A stretch of 35,618 nucleotides of DNA from Phoronis australis (taxonomy: Eukaryota; Phoronida; Phoronidae), in NCBI GenBank assembly GCA_002633005.1, contig NMRA01000028.1:756642-792259 (forward strand), in the 5' to 3' direction. Positions 1 through 9,853 of the stretch are shown in pieces (within the stretch, counting starts at the first letter, position 1; each line of letters opens with the position of its first letter). The notes under the pieces are model-generated. The model made no database searches, was not told the origin of the DNA, and was given only the letters and a program-made list of their open reading frames with translations. A program made the position numbers and the translations under genes.

Positions 1-58
1 TTCAGGGAGTTTGATTTTAATTTGAAATGGCCACTTATACCCTTCATTCTTCCCACAG

Positions 59-202
59 CTGTTGGAGGCGTGCTCACTGTGTTATGAATGCCTGTGCAAT
101 GAAGAGTACGCCATCGCTGGCAAGTGTCAGGTGGCCCGCTCATCTCTTATTGATGGACTGAAGCAGAAATATGATCAATCATATACGGACTACTTTGAAG
201 AT
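59..202 (+). CDS. STAG1/2: STAG exon 1 of this window
   Basis: The acceptor is TTCCCACAG and the donor is GTGAGT; the exon is in phase 0 at both ends and gives 48 residues. It contains [17 protein letters not shown] and the run [14 protein letters not shown], matching the vertebrate STAG segment around LLEACSKTYSILCSEEY. It is internal in the real gene, so the numbering is only local. Confidence 0.93.
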
Positions 203-3200
203 GTGAGTACACTGTTGCTGTTTCTATGGTCGCTCTTACACTTCGCACTCGACATTTATATGGATAGCTTGTTCAGTTATCAGCACCTGAAGCTCTGGAG
301 AATCACCACATTGGGTCTAAAATGCCAGTAGGTGCTTGTGTCATTTCACTGAAATTTATGGCACTTACAATACAGTTTACTCAGTACTAGTGTACTAGTG
401 TATATGCAGGGAAAATAGTCAGAGAGTAAACCATAAGACCAACGTGTACATGCTCCTTCTTTATTTGAAATGAGAATTAGCAATAAATTTACTCTGGAAT
501 ATGCGTTTTTACGTTTCGAGATAATTACACATTTGGTTGATGACTTCAGTTTTGTACATTTTGTGTAATTAAAACCATGTTTCACGGTAACTCTCTAAAC
601 TTCATACAGTAACATTGAAAACTTCTCAACATTTCACAGCTGAATTATATTTTACAAGAGGCTATAGTCTTAATGTTTATGCTATACTAAAACAAAATTT
701 TTATGCTATACTGGAACAAACTGTGATGGGGATAACGAAAAACCATTTTTTTTGGCAAAATAGCTTATTCAGTGCTTACTATGCCTACCAATTATTAGTA
801 ATGAACTCTACTGTTATCATTCATGTACTCCATTTTTCAAAACAATGAATCTCATTTTCCTTGCTTTTAGACTGGATTTGATGATGAGAAAAACGTGATT
901 TCTGTTGTTCAGTACTAGTTTCCATAATAAAGTGAAGTGTAGTAAACTTGCTTGATTTGTTTGTTTGTTGACAGGAGGAGGCTGATGAGGATGAGGCGTA
1001 TGCTTTGTTGGCCAGTCTCAAGAGATTGTATGCATTCTATGGGTAAGTTGGCCAGTCTCAAGAGATTGTATGCATTCTATGGGTAAGTTGGCCAGTCTCA
1101 AGAGATTGTATGCGTTCTATGGGTAAGTTGGCCAGTCTCAAGAGATTGCATGCGTTCTATGGGTAAGTTGGCCAGTCTCAAGAGACTGTATGCATTCTAT
1201 GGGTAAGTTGGCCAGTCTCAAGAAGAGATTGTATGCATTCTATGGGTAAGTTGGCCAGTCTCAAGAAGAGATTGTATGCATTCTATGGGTAAGTTAGCCA
1301 TTAATCCCAGCTTGAAACATATAGTTTTGGACACACTGTTAACATCGACAAGTTAGAATGTTGAATTAATGCCGTGTTGCCGCACGAGTAGTTCAGTATG
1401 AAGTCACCCTATGCTACATGGCAAATGCACTGGTTGATGTCCACAGGTTGATGTCCACAGGTTGATGTCCACTGGTTGATGTCCACAGGTTGATGTCCAC
1501 TGGTTGATGTCCACAGGTTGATGTTTATAGTTAAACTTCGACAGGTGGACGTCTACAGGTAGATGTCTTCATGTAGATCTTGTGCCAGAAGACAAAGCTA
1601 AACTAATAGTCGTAGCTGGGTTCGCTCGTTTCTTTGTTATCTGTCTAGCATCATTAAGATGAGCAACTAGGTCTGTAGCACTCCCACCCTATAATGAGTC
1701 GTCCCCCATTGTTACCCACAGCTGCCATGACCTGTCTAGTTGGGACCTCTGGGACCATCTGTTCAGTATCCTGAAGATGGGTAACGAGAACTCCAGTATC
1801 CCCCACCAGATTGTGTGCCGCGCGCTCGGGTGCTGTGCACTGGCCATCATATGGTACTTGAAGCAGCAGGATGAACACAACCCTGATAAGGTGAACACAG
1901 TGCTTCTAGTAATCATTAGTTGAAGTACTGTTATTACTACTATAGTTAATTGTATTATGACTCAGCCTGCATTTAAAAGATCTCTAAGTAGTAGGTTAGA
2001 GAAACACAAATTGAAGTAAATGTGTGACATTGCGACAGCTGGAATGTACAGTAAGTTCACAAATTTTTAATTCAGCTTAATAGCAATTTTTCGTTGCTTC
2101 TGCAGTTAACTTTTGGTTGTTGTTGACAATGTTTCAGAATGAGATGAAGAAACTGAAGAAGAGGCAGACTGATCTGATGAAGATGTGTTATGACCTCATG
2201 TATCACCAACATGACAGGGTCAATGAGGAGGTAGGTAGTCACAGCATGTGTTATGACCTCATGTATCACCAACATGACAGGGTCAATGAGGAGGTAGGTA
2301 GTCACAGCATGTGTTATGACCTCATGTATCACCAACATGACAGGGTCAATGAGGAGGTAGGTAGTCACAGCATGTGTTATGACCTCATGTATCACCAACA
2401 TGACAGGGTCAATGAGGAGGTAGGTAGTCACAGCATGACAGGAGCCAAGGTTTGTGACGTGTGTTGTTAACATTGTTTATTGCCTATCCTTATACCTGTC
2501 TCTAAATTTCATCTCATGTTATACATCAACAGCCTGTAACTATTGTCAAATTCATGTGAGTGTACAATGAAATGATCAGTGTAATCACCTCACCTTATAT
2601 ACATCAACAGCCTGTAACTAACGTAACATTCATGTGAATGTACAATGAAATGATCAGAGCCGTTATGTTGTTCCAGGCATTCATCACAATATGTGACTTG
2701 TTAATTGTGTTCAGCAAGCAGCTTGGTGAAACTAACGCTGTACTGAAGCCTCTGGTGTATGAGCCAGATAAGGCAGTGCAGAATCAACTTGGTACCTTCC
2801 TTAATGAGAAGGTGTTTGTTGAAGACGATGATGGTAAGTAGACAGTTATCTTGTGCTTGTATGTTCTCTATAGTGGGAGACTTTTGGTAAGTGAGTGGTC
2901 ACATGAGATGGCTGACCTCTACTGCAATTCATCAACAAATGTTAGTACTAATATGTCACAATGAGTGGCACAGAGATATTTTGCTTTCCATAAATATATG
3001 TTGTTTTTTTTGATAAATTGAGCCATTTCCAGACATTTTGCTTAAAAGGAAGTTATATGTCGGCGTTGGGACAGTTAAGAGTCATCCGACATTGCGTCCT
3101 CAGTTAGTGGTCAGTTGACTTACGAAGCCATTCCCTCTTCAGATAGGAAGCTCTTAGATACAGTCCGTGTTATTTTCAAACACTTTTCAGAGGGGAATGT

Positions 3201-6200
3201 GCCTCGGTATTTGGCCCCAAAATCGAGGGCTCTGCGCTGCCATTTGTTTAACAAATTCTGCATACTGGAGGGGCTTCTGCCAAACTACTTACAATTTATG
3301 GCTGCAGTGTTTGTTTACAACTACACCCACAACAGTGACCCCTATTGTGATTAGTTGATGTTGATGTTGTTTTTATTCAGATGAAGTGGACGAAAATGTG
3401 AAGATCGAAGAGCTCCACAATCGTCGTAACTTCCTGGCGTCATTTTCCAAGTTAATCGTCTACAACATAATCCCTATACGCAATGCAGCGGACATGTTCA
3501 AACACTATATGAAGGTGATCTGTCCGTCTATTTTGAATTACATACATGATGTGAAAAACAAATAACATTCAATAATTAATGGTAACGTGTCTTGTCACAG
3601 TGAACTGTGGAATCGAAATACCAAAGTTTTGTGATGCAGATCACATTTATTGTCTCACCTGTATTCCACACAATGTGTAAGAGCACCTTTCCTTTTCATT
3701 AAATCAAGTTTGCACCTGATGTTTGTACAAAACATTTTGTCTTGATGTGTTGTGTTGCATTTTGTATTTAAGCTCTACCCTTCTGAAACAACACAGCACA
3801 CCCTAGTGGGCGTATATTTAGGACTCTAGGAAGACCAACAACATATCATTTTCTGAATATACATCTTAGCGCTTACTTTCAGAGTATCATATAATGTGTT
3901 TACAGTTGGTTTCAGAAATTAGGAATTTCAAAAAAACAGCAAAATCTTAATTGGTCACGGAGGGGTGAAATTGAATAGACTTTTAGTTCACTTGTGTCCA
4001 TCACTAAGTGTAATCCTTTATTACTGTCTTCATTTTTGTTTTCAGTTCTACAATGACTATGGTGACATTATCAAAAACACCTTGAGCAAGTCGCGTGAGA
4101 TTAGTAAAGTTTGTACGTCCAAGACTCTGGCTACTAGTCTGACACAGGTGGGTGGAACAGGGGTTGTATTTTAGTCTTAGAAAATTTTCGCAGATACCAG
4201 TAAATATGGAACAAGACTGTATTCATAAAAAGATAAAATTATTTTAAGGGATTTATAAGGTTGATGATAATAATAATACAATTTCTGCAAATAGCATCCT
4301 ATGCTTCTAGATCTCCTGGAATGTGTGTCGACATTTTGCTTTTGACACCAAAACATCAATTTGGTTGAAGTACATGTATTTGTGAATCGTCTTGACATCA
4401 TCACAGGCAGATTGAATATTTCCAGTTTAAAGGAACCATATCCAGGTTCCCCTAATTTGCAACAATTCCTAGAAACGCTGTACAAGTAATTTCATTCATC
4501 AGCCATTCAACAAACCTACGCCCACGTTTACTGACAATTTTATGATTGTAAACAACCTCTTTCGGTCGTTACAAAAATTCCGGTGCAGAAAACTTCTCAT
4601 CATTTTGTGTAACCGACGAATTCGTGGTTTTAAGCCATGAGCTTTTTAGCATTTTGATAGACTGCTCATTGATGCTTTTGAGGAAAGTATTTAGTTTTAT
4701 TGTTAATATATTTTCTGGACTGAAAACCTGCACACTGTAGGTACGTTTGCGCGTATGTGTTACACCTGTTCACTTGCCTTACAGTTGTTCCAAGAGCTTC
4801 CTAAGGCTCACGCTGGCACAGTGGACAGGAGTACAGAATCTTTCCAAGCCATCAAGGAACTGGCCAGAAGATTCGCGTTGTCATTTGGTTTGGATCAGAT
4901 TAAGAATAGGGAGGCAGTTGCTGCTATGCACAAGTTAGTGTCCTTGTTCATTGTCTTAAAGGCACACTGTTGGATTCACGGCCTAAACGCATTTTTGGGA
5001 TTATTGTATAGACTCCTTCAGGTTATTAGCTTTGACTAGAGCTATGAAACAACAAAATCTGCTGACTGTAAATTTGTGATTTTATTATTTTATATTGTAT
5101 TGGTTTTTCTAAAATATGTCAGTGATTTAGATTAAGGTAAAAGTGTTTCATTAGGAGAATCGTGATACTCAAGCTTATTATAATTAAAATTCTCAGTTTG
5201 AATAAGTCATTCATGACAGATGCAAGGTAATGTTCTTAAAAGTTCACAAAATGCATCATTGCATTGTTGTCTATGCTCTTTTTGTGGAGTGCACCTCTCA
5301 CAATTTCTCATCTTTAGAGAGGGCATTCAGTTCAGCTTGACCCCAATGGAGAACCCTGATGACCCGACTGGAGCGCCACCTAACTTGGCCTTCCTGGAGA
5401 TTTTGTGTGAATTCACCAACAAACTTATGAAACAAGATAAAAAGACAGTGTGAGTGTTTATGCAGTTTCCTAGTCTTTCATCAGCATGAATGAAATTCTT
5501 ATGGAAAATGCATTTTTCAAAGTCACATTAGCGTTATTTAGACCGTAATATGTTTACACTTAGTGTATCTGACGCAATCAAGACTTCAGTTGATCCATGG
5601 CATTTACTCTCGGAAAAAGCTTATAATGCATTCCAGACTAAAAGAAATGTCATTGAACGTGGCTATAATTACAAAATATTTCTGGCCTTCTATACACTAT
5701 TGGCGATAAACATTTTTTAAATGTCGTTTCCATCTTTAGGAAGGTAATTTAATTTGTTGCAGTGATTTTAATTTTTTCTCCCGAAAGAATTAGCATGCAA
5801 CATTTCCAATGGTTATGTTTTTGTGCATTACAGTGTGAACTATCTGGACAAACTTTTGTCTGCTGGCATGCCACCAGGGCGCTCTGACGACTGGACGCCT
5901 CTCTTGACATACAGGAACAGTCTTGTAGCTGGAGAAGAAACCGAGCGTTCTGTGGTCTCCGTTAATCCACCTGGTCGTCCACGCGGGGGCCGGCGCCCCA
6001 AGAGACGATTTGAGGGTGAGGAGGACAGTCTTTCCAAGCAGCCTCGCACCCCTGGTACGCGCCCTCCACCAATGATGGCTTCTACAGCATTAAGAGGTCA
6101 CGGGGGTCGGGAGTTAGAAGATGATGAACATTCCGTACAGTCGTCGCTGGCCCAGGAGTCAGAGCATGGATCTGAAAGGGACTTTGAGGACCAGTGAGTA

Positions 6201-7187
6201 GGCGCACTATCATGATGTGGAGTTGGGCGACCTCTGATATAGAGGCTGGCAACATAATGAATTCTCTTATAATACACATAATCATCTTGGTTGTGTTACC
6301 AGTGAAACCAAATTTGTTGATTGTGTATACCAGTGCAAGGTGTATACCTGTGCATGTGTATACCTGTGCAAGGTGTACAATCTGTATGTGTTGAGAGCAA
6401 ACAATGCGCAACATATTCACTACATTAGTGTGAGTGTATCCAATGAATGAATGATATTATGCTGTGGGATGCACTGGGATGAATTGTCATTTGATAATTA
6501 TGCCTGTGTTGCATATAGTTATAAGTGTACATCAGAATTGACGTGAAAAGAATAAGCGTTTCCAGTCTTTGTTTGAAAGCATAATTTGTGTACTACTGTG
6601 TAATCCTTGACTAATAGTCTCATTTTTATATTCTACATCAGTTTTATACACAATTCAGTGTCTTAGTACTTTGATATTCACGGCCTGTTTCTTTGGGAGC
6701 CACCACATTTGCATGTAAAGAAGTTTTTAAATACTACAGTCATTAATTAATAAGGCAGTGACTACAGTGGTCAGGTTTTTATACCTGTAGATCTATGATG
6801 TCGTCAGTGGGTGGAGTGAGCCAGGCGTCGTGGTTGAACAGTCAAAAGAGGGCACGAGATCTCCAGCGACAACAGGAAATGAGTTACACGCGCTCCATGA
6901 GGACACCTAATAGGTAATCTCCTTTCAAAATGTGTTATTTGAAACATTGTTGATTGGTAATACATTTAGTTTACGTCACATTGTGGTATTTGATGAAGTA
7001 GTCTATGTGAAGTTTGCCATGTGTTTGGTTCAACTGAGATGAACTAGTTATAGTTGCCACATAATTTGCATCTCTGATTTCATTTTGTTTTGCCTTATCT
7101 GAATGATTTATTATTGTTTCCAGGCCAGCAATGGGAGAACACCATGAGGACAGCTTGTCAGAGTTTGAGTCACCCCAGCCTTATTAG
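59..7187 (+). CDS. STAG1/2: Cohesin subunit SA (STAG1/2 orthologue), C-terminal part, 12 exons
   Basis: This is the 3' part of a gene for the SA/STAG (Scc3) subunit of cohesin, the HEAT-repeat protein that binds the RAD21 kleisin and helps load and hold cohesin on DNA in the nucleus. The joined exons are 59-202, 975-1042, 1722-1890, 2138-2230, 2677-2833, 3381-3514, 4046-4147, 4785-4933, 5318-5449, 5834-6193, 6791-6913 and 7124-7187. All reading phases agree, giving 564 residues and a TAG stop. Stretches that match vertebrate STAG closely include [51 protein letters not shown] and [11 protein letters not shown] basic [12 protein letters not shown] segment lies where human STAG has GRPPLHKKR. 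The N-terminal half, with the STAG domain, is outside the window. The tail after SWLNSQK is shorter than in vertebrates. Exons 2 and 4 carry tandem copies of their own 3' ends with splice donors. Family assignment is near certain; STAG1 versus STAG2 cannot be decided and is probably not meaningful here. Confidence 0.96.
975..1042 (+). CDS. STAG1/2: STAG exon 2
   Basis: The acceptor is TTGTTGACAG. The exon encodes an acidic start (EEADEDEA) followed by [14 protein letters not shown], matching the human DDDIYNVLSTLKRL region. The first GTAAGT donor at 1043 is the only one of seven tandem copies that keeps the frame: the split Gly codon (GG/C) joins exactly to exon 3. Confidence 0.9.
1008..1296 (+). 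repeat. 40/43-bp tandem array duplicating exon 2 end and its donor (7 copies)
   Basis: The unit begins TTGGCCAGTCTCAAGAGATT and ends TATGGGTAAG. There are five 40-bp steps, and two units carry an extra AAG (43 bp). Every copy holds a consensus GTAAGT-type donor (GT at 1043, 1083, 1123, 1163, 1203, 1246 and 1289). Reading past the first donor meets TAA inside the donor itself (GGG TAA), so later donors would truncate the protein. Confidence 0.95.
1429..1526. repeat. 15-bp minisatellite in STAG intron 2
   Basis: About seven copies of GGTTGATGTCCAC(A/T) repeat with a 14-15 bp step, followed by decayed copies to about 1580. It is purely intronic. Confidence 0.9.
1722..1890 (+). CDS. STAG1/2: STAG exon 3
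   Basis: The acceptor is GTTACCCACAG and the donor GTGAAC. It completes the split Gly and continues [20 protein letters not shown], then [18 protein letters not shown]. This matches the human NAHDLTKWDLFGNCYRLLK and ALQCSHYSILWQL segments. It ends in phase 0. Confidence 0.93.
2138..2230 (+). CDS. STAG1/2: STAG exon 4 (shortest form)
   Basis: The acceptor is AATGTTTCAG. Using the first GTAGGT donor at 2231 gives 31 residues ([14 protein letters not shown]..., ending DRVNEE) that join directly to AFITICDLL of exon 5, as in human VKEQAFMLLCDLL. Three further in-frame donors at 2294, 2357 and 2420 would add 21, 42 or 63 residues, because the exon end is tandemly repeated. Which donor is used cannot be read from the sequence. 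Confidence 0.85.
2186..2437 (+). repeat. 63-bp in-frame tandem array at exon 4 end (4 copies, each with a donor)
   Basis: Four identical 63-bp units at 2186, 2249, 2312 and 2375 start TGTTATGACCTCATG. Each contains the exon end ...GTCAATGAGGAG, then GTAGGT and TAGTCACAGCATG. The unit is 21 codons long and stays open in the STAG frame through all copies. Sequence identity between copies looks complete, implying recent expansion or an assembly effect. Confidence 0.96.
2522..2659. repeat. 78-bp duplication just upstream of the exon 5 acceptor
   Basis: Two copies share TACATCAACAGCCTGTAACT (starting 2522 and 2600) and then CATGTGAGTGTACAATGAAA or a close variant, ending GATCAG. The second copy ends 17 bp before the exon 5 boundary. 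Confidence 0.9.
2677..2833 (+). CDS. STAG1/2: STAG exon 5
   Basis: The acceptor is TTGTTCCAG and the donor GTAAGT. It encodes [16 protein letters not shown] and [16 protein letters not shown], matching human FMLLCDLLMIFSHQL and LQPLVFNPDTGLQSEL. It ends with VFVEDDD before a phase-1 junction; the human acidic VFIDQDEEN run lies at the same place. Confidence 0.95.
3381..3514 (+). CDS. STAG1/2: STAG exon 6
   Basis: The acceptor is TTTTTATTCAG and the donor GTGATC. It encodes [20 protein letters not shown] and [10 protein letters not shown], near-identical to human EALHKRRNLLAAFSKLI and AADIFKHYMK. Confidence 0.95.
4046..4147 (+). CDS. STAG1/2: STAG exon 7
   Basis: The acceptor is TTTGTTTTCAG and the donor GTGGGT. 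It gives 34 residues, [20 protein letters not shown]..., ending in SLTQ. This is one of the best-conserved STAG blocks (human [20 protein letters not shown]). Phase 0 at both ends. Confidence 0.96.
4785..4933 (+). CDS. STAG1/2: STAG exon 8
   Basis: The acceptor is TTGCCTTACAG and the donor GTTAGT. It encodes [20 protein letters not shown] and [18 protein letters not shown], then REAVAAMHK. This matches human LFNELVQEQG and [19 protein letters not shown]. It ends in phase 2 within the last Lys codon. Confidence 0.96.
5318..5449 (+). CDS. STAG1/2: STAG exon 9
   Basis: The acceptor is CTCATCTTTAG and the donor GTGAGT. It completes the Lys and continues EGIQFSL, then [20 protein letters not shown] and DKKTV, matching human DGIEFAF and [19 protein letters not shown]. 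Confidence 0.95.
5834..6193 (+). CDS. STAG1/2: STAG exon 10, basic/AT-hook-like and acidic tail
   Basis: The acceptor is TGCATTACAG and the donor GTGAGT. It starts VNYLDKLL, then [18 protein letters not shown], matching human VWLPLISYRNSLVTGGEDD. A very basic stretch [12 protein letters not shown] follows; the human protein has GRPPLHKKR here, so an AT-hook-like or nuclear localisation role is a fair inference. The exon ends with [12 protein letters not shown], conserved with human ESEHGSEPDF. Its G+C is higher than that of the surrounding introns. Confidence 0.95.
6791..6913 (+). CDS. STAG1/2: STAG exon 11
   Basis: The acceptor is TATACCTGTAG and the donor GTAATC. It encodes [20 protein letters not shown] then [11 protein letters not shown]. 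This aligns with human [20 protein letters not shown] and MNYMKVRT, which supports the phase-2 junction from exon 10. Confidence 0.88.
7124..7187 (+). CDS. STAG1/2: STAG last coding exon and stop
   Basis: The acceptor is ATTGTTTCCAG. It encodes [20 protein letters not shown] and a TAG stop at 7185-7187. The acidic end resembles the acidic tails of vertebrate STAG isoforms only loosely. The vertebrate FDSAAIIEDDSGFGMPMF-type end is not seen. Confidence 0.82.
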
Positions 7188-7347
7188 TTCCTATCACCCC
7201 CAACAGGTGGTCTGTTGATCTTAGTGACAGCTGGGTATTTGTTATAAGAGGAAATGAAAAGGTCTAACAATCGTTATCATAGTTTTAACTTCAAAAGCTA
7301 TGATGTCTGCAGATTTGAATGATGTATGGAAAATAGATTTTCATCCA

Positions 7348-7353
7348 ATAAAA
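7348..7353 (+). terminator. STAG poly(A) signal
   Basis: An AATAAA lies 160 bp after the STAG stop codon, the expected placement for a short 3' UTR. A second AATAAA at 7478-7483 is an alternative, and it is repeated within the 148-bp duplicate downstream. Confidence 0.7.
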
Positions 7354-7409
7354 AGTTGAGCCTAAATTATTCCCTGTTTGGAATCTGTGTTGCTTTTAGT
7401 AAGGTTTTA

Positions 7410-8199
7410 TGTTTTGTAATGTTGTCTTTTTATAAATGTTTTTAGATTGATCAGTGTATTTACCTTCAGTACCATAAAATAAATGTTTACCAACTGATTC
7501 TGGTTTTATAAAGTGTATTAAGAACTTACTACAGATGCCCTTAATTGTCTTACTTGGGGCTGTTCCAGCAAAATCTGTGTGGGAGGGGGGGAGGCAACTG
7601 AAATAAAAATTTATGGGTGGTTGCGTTTGATTTAAATTCAAAATGGTTGGTGGTCGTACTTCAAAAAAATAAAAATTTACAGGTCGTTGTTGTTTCATTT
7701 GGCCATAAATGTTTGATGGTGGGTAATTTTAGTAAATTTTATAAACAATCCGCACAGAATCAAAAACTGAAACAAAAATGCAACTTGCAAAAAGCTCCGA
7801 CTTTTTCACTCCCTCCGATCTCCTCATTGGCATGCCCATAACACCGTTTAACCACAGGTGCTCGAATTTCTCGATGGCTAATCACCATATACAAGAAACA
7901 TATGTTTTCTTAGTTATGAATGACGTTAGTGGTGATGGAGGAACAGATAAACTCAAGTGCCTGTGCAGTCAACCACAAGAACAAAAAAAAAATTACGGGT
8001 GGTTGCATTTCAAACTTATAAAAAATTACGGGTGGTAGGCTGAAGAAATANTGTTTTGTAATGTTGTCTTTTTATAAATGTTTTTAGATTGATCAGTGTA
8101 TGTACCTTCAGTACCATAAAATAAATGTTTACCAACTGATTCTGGTTTTATAACGTGTATTAAGAACTTACTACAGATGCCCTTAATTGTCTTACTTGG
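7410..8199. repeat. 148-bp direct repeats (7410-7557, 8052-8199) flanking 494 bp
   Basis: The two copies start TGTTTTGTAATGTTGTC and end CTTACTTGG, with two substitutions noticed (ATTTACC/ATGTACC, ATAAAG/ATAACG). The ambiguous base n at 8051 abuts the second copy. The spacer holds four copies of an AAAATTTACGGGTGGTTG-like motif near 7609, 7670, 7989 and 8021. It may be a tandem duplication, a tiny LTR-like element, or an assembly join between haplotypes. Confidence 0.9.
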
Positions 8200-8210
8200 T
8201 CAAAACCTGA

Positions 8211-8612
8211 GCCTGGTCTCTAATCTTTGTACGCGAAACGAACTCTAAACTATTTTTGGAAATTTCTCTGCTCCTTTTGTGCGAACTTAAGATAATTGGT
8301 TATCAGACGGGGCTCGAATACATTATAGTTTATGCATAGGAGTTTCGAGTTCAAGTTTGCCCTTGAAGACCCTTGTATTCGTGCTACAAATTCGAGTAAA
8401 AACTCGAAATTTCGAGTTCAAACTCGAACTTATTGCTTTAATATTGGGTTTACAAACTGTGAACTAAGGGCAATAAATTATCTACGTACTAAGTTATTGT
8501 GTACTCGAGCATAGAATAATAGACACTTATCTTGAGTTCGCCTAAAAGTAGAGTATAAAGTGCCAAACCTAATTTCGAGTTCCATTTCGAGTAAAAAGAT
8601 TGGAGACTGGGC
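8211..8612. mobile_element. 402-bp fold-back MITE with 5-bp target duplication
   Basis: The ends are inverted: GCCTGGTCTCTAATCTTT on the left, and GCCCAGTCTCCAATCTTT when the right end is read in reverse. Similarity continues far inward: left CTTTTGTGCGAACTTAAGAT pairs with right CTTTTAGGCGAACTCAAGAT, so most of the element is one imperfect palindrome. It is rich in TTCGAGTT motifs. The flanking CCTGA at 8206-8210 and 8613-8617 looks like a target-site duplication. It has no coding capacity, so it is non-autonomous; the superfamily is not assigned. Confidence 0.82.
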
Positions 8613-9853
8613 CCTGAACTTATGTATTTTTGTCAGTTCACTGACACGGTACTTGTTATTAATGCAACTTTGTACATTTTACAATGACCACAATCAGAAC
8701 GTCAATCTGGGTTCCATTGAATTACAATAATTTGACATCCATTGTGGTACTCTACTGTGGTAGGTCACTACATTGGTGTTGCACTCCACTGGACTTTTTT
8801 TAATAGACTTGAACTGTATTAATTAAATATAGCCTCCAGGTGTCAACTTCTACTGAAGACTTATTTGCTCACTAACACCAACTTTACGCGGCAAACCTCC
8901 ACAGCCTTTTCCCGTGACCTAATTATTTAACCTAACAAATCTCCAAGCAAGCATCATTTCTCTTTGTAATTTTCTTTTTTAATATATTGTCTGTGATACT
9001 ACTCGTTTCTTTATAAGTCAAAGTCAGATTGATAATCCAATGCTGCTGTTAAAGCTGTAATATAAAGTAAAAGGTTAATTTTCAAACAATTCCGGTCTGA
9101 ATTTTGAACATTAAAAAGCAATAAGTGGCAATTAATTTTTGACATAGCAATTTTACGATGACAGCTACAAACCAGGACACCCACCTTTGCCAAACCTTAC
9201 ATTGTGTACATTCCCAGTAACTTTGCATAGCACATTAATGTTGAAGCTTGGCTGCTTCTTCCATTAGTTGAACAGTCTGTGCTGTCTTGTGCAACAAATA
9301 AGTGATTAGATATAATAGCATTCTCCATACATTTATTTCACCATGCTCCATGCCATAACAGTGCAGTGCCGTGATGAACTTCATCAACATTTAACATTTC
9401 AGCGTTAGTTAGTGAGCAAACAGAATAACTAGCGTATCACAGCTGAATAGCAAGTACATTAATAATTATATTTAATATTAACCATAAAATAAAATAGTCT
9501 ACATTATGATAAAATTGTTAATATAAAATGTCTGCTTAAAACGGAAAGCAGGTAGGGGGGGGGTAGTGATCTGAGGGGGGGTACTGTTCTAAGGCACTTT
9601 GGTTTATTCACCAGTTACAATTTAACTATTAACATCTATTCTGTGGTAACAAAAGATGACCCACAAACAAAACAACCCATTATTCACATGTTAACACTTA
9701 TGCAGCGTCATCTTGGTTCACATTTTGGAGTGAACTCCTTGGTTTTATTTTTTCACCAGCGACTTAGCTTTCCACTAACACTTCACAAAACCACAGATGC
9801 TTCAATGGAAAGATTCACTGCCGCCCACTTCATTCCAGCAAGACTTTGGCGAT

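Larger units (their letters stand above)
203..7123 (+). other. STAG introns: content of non-coding stretches
   Basis: Eleven introns of about 210-770 bp lie between the exons (203-974, 1043-1721, 1891-2137, 2231-2676, 2834-3380, 3515-4045, 4148-4784, 4934-5317, 5450-5833, 6194-6790, 6914-7123). Apart from the tandem arrays listed separately and a small GTGTATACCTGTGCA repeat near 6340-6396, I see no RNA gene, nested gene or transposon in them. Short open frames inside them lack codon structure or homology I recognise. Confidence 0.7.

Noticed and set aside
2072-2473. Long antisense frame (133 codons) opposite STAG exon 4
   Set aside because: It is open only because the 63-bp repeat is a multiple of three; it mirrors the coding exon.
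3115-3354. 79-codon frame in STAG intron 5
   Set aside because: It has no homology to STAG, and exons 5 and 6 join in perfect phase without it.
7617-8038. Open frames in the 494-bp spacer
   Set aside because: Low-complexity translation with no family resemblance and overlapping frames; explained by a repeat-rich spacer.
9555-9590. G-quadruplex
   Set aside because: Only two long G runs are present, so a four-tract quadruplex is weakly supported.
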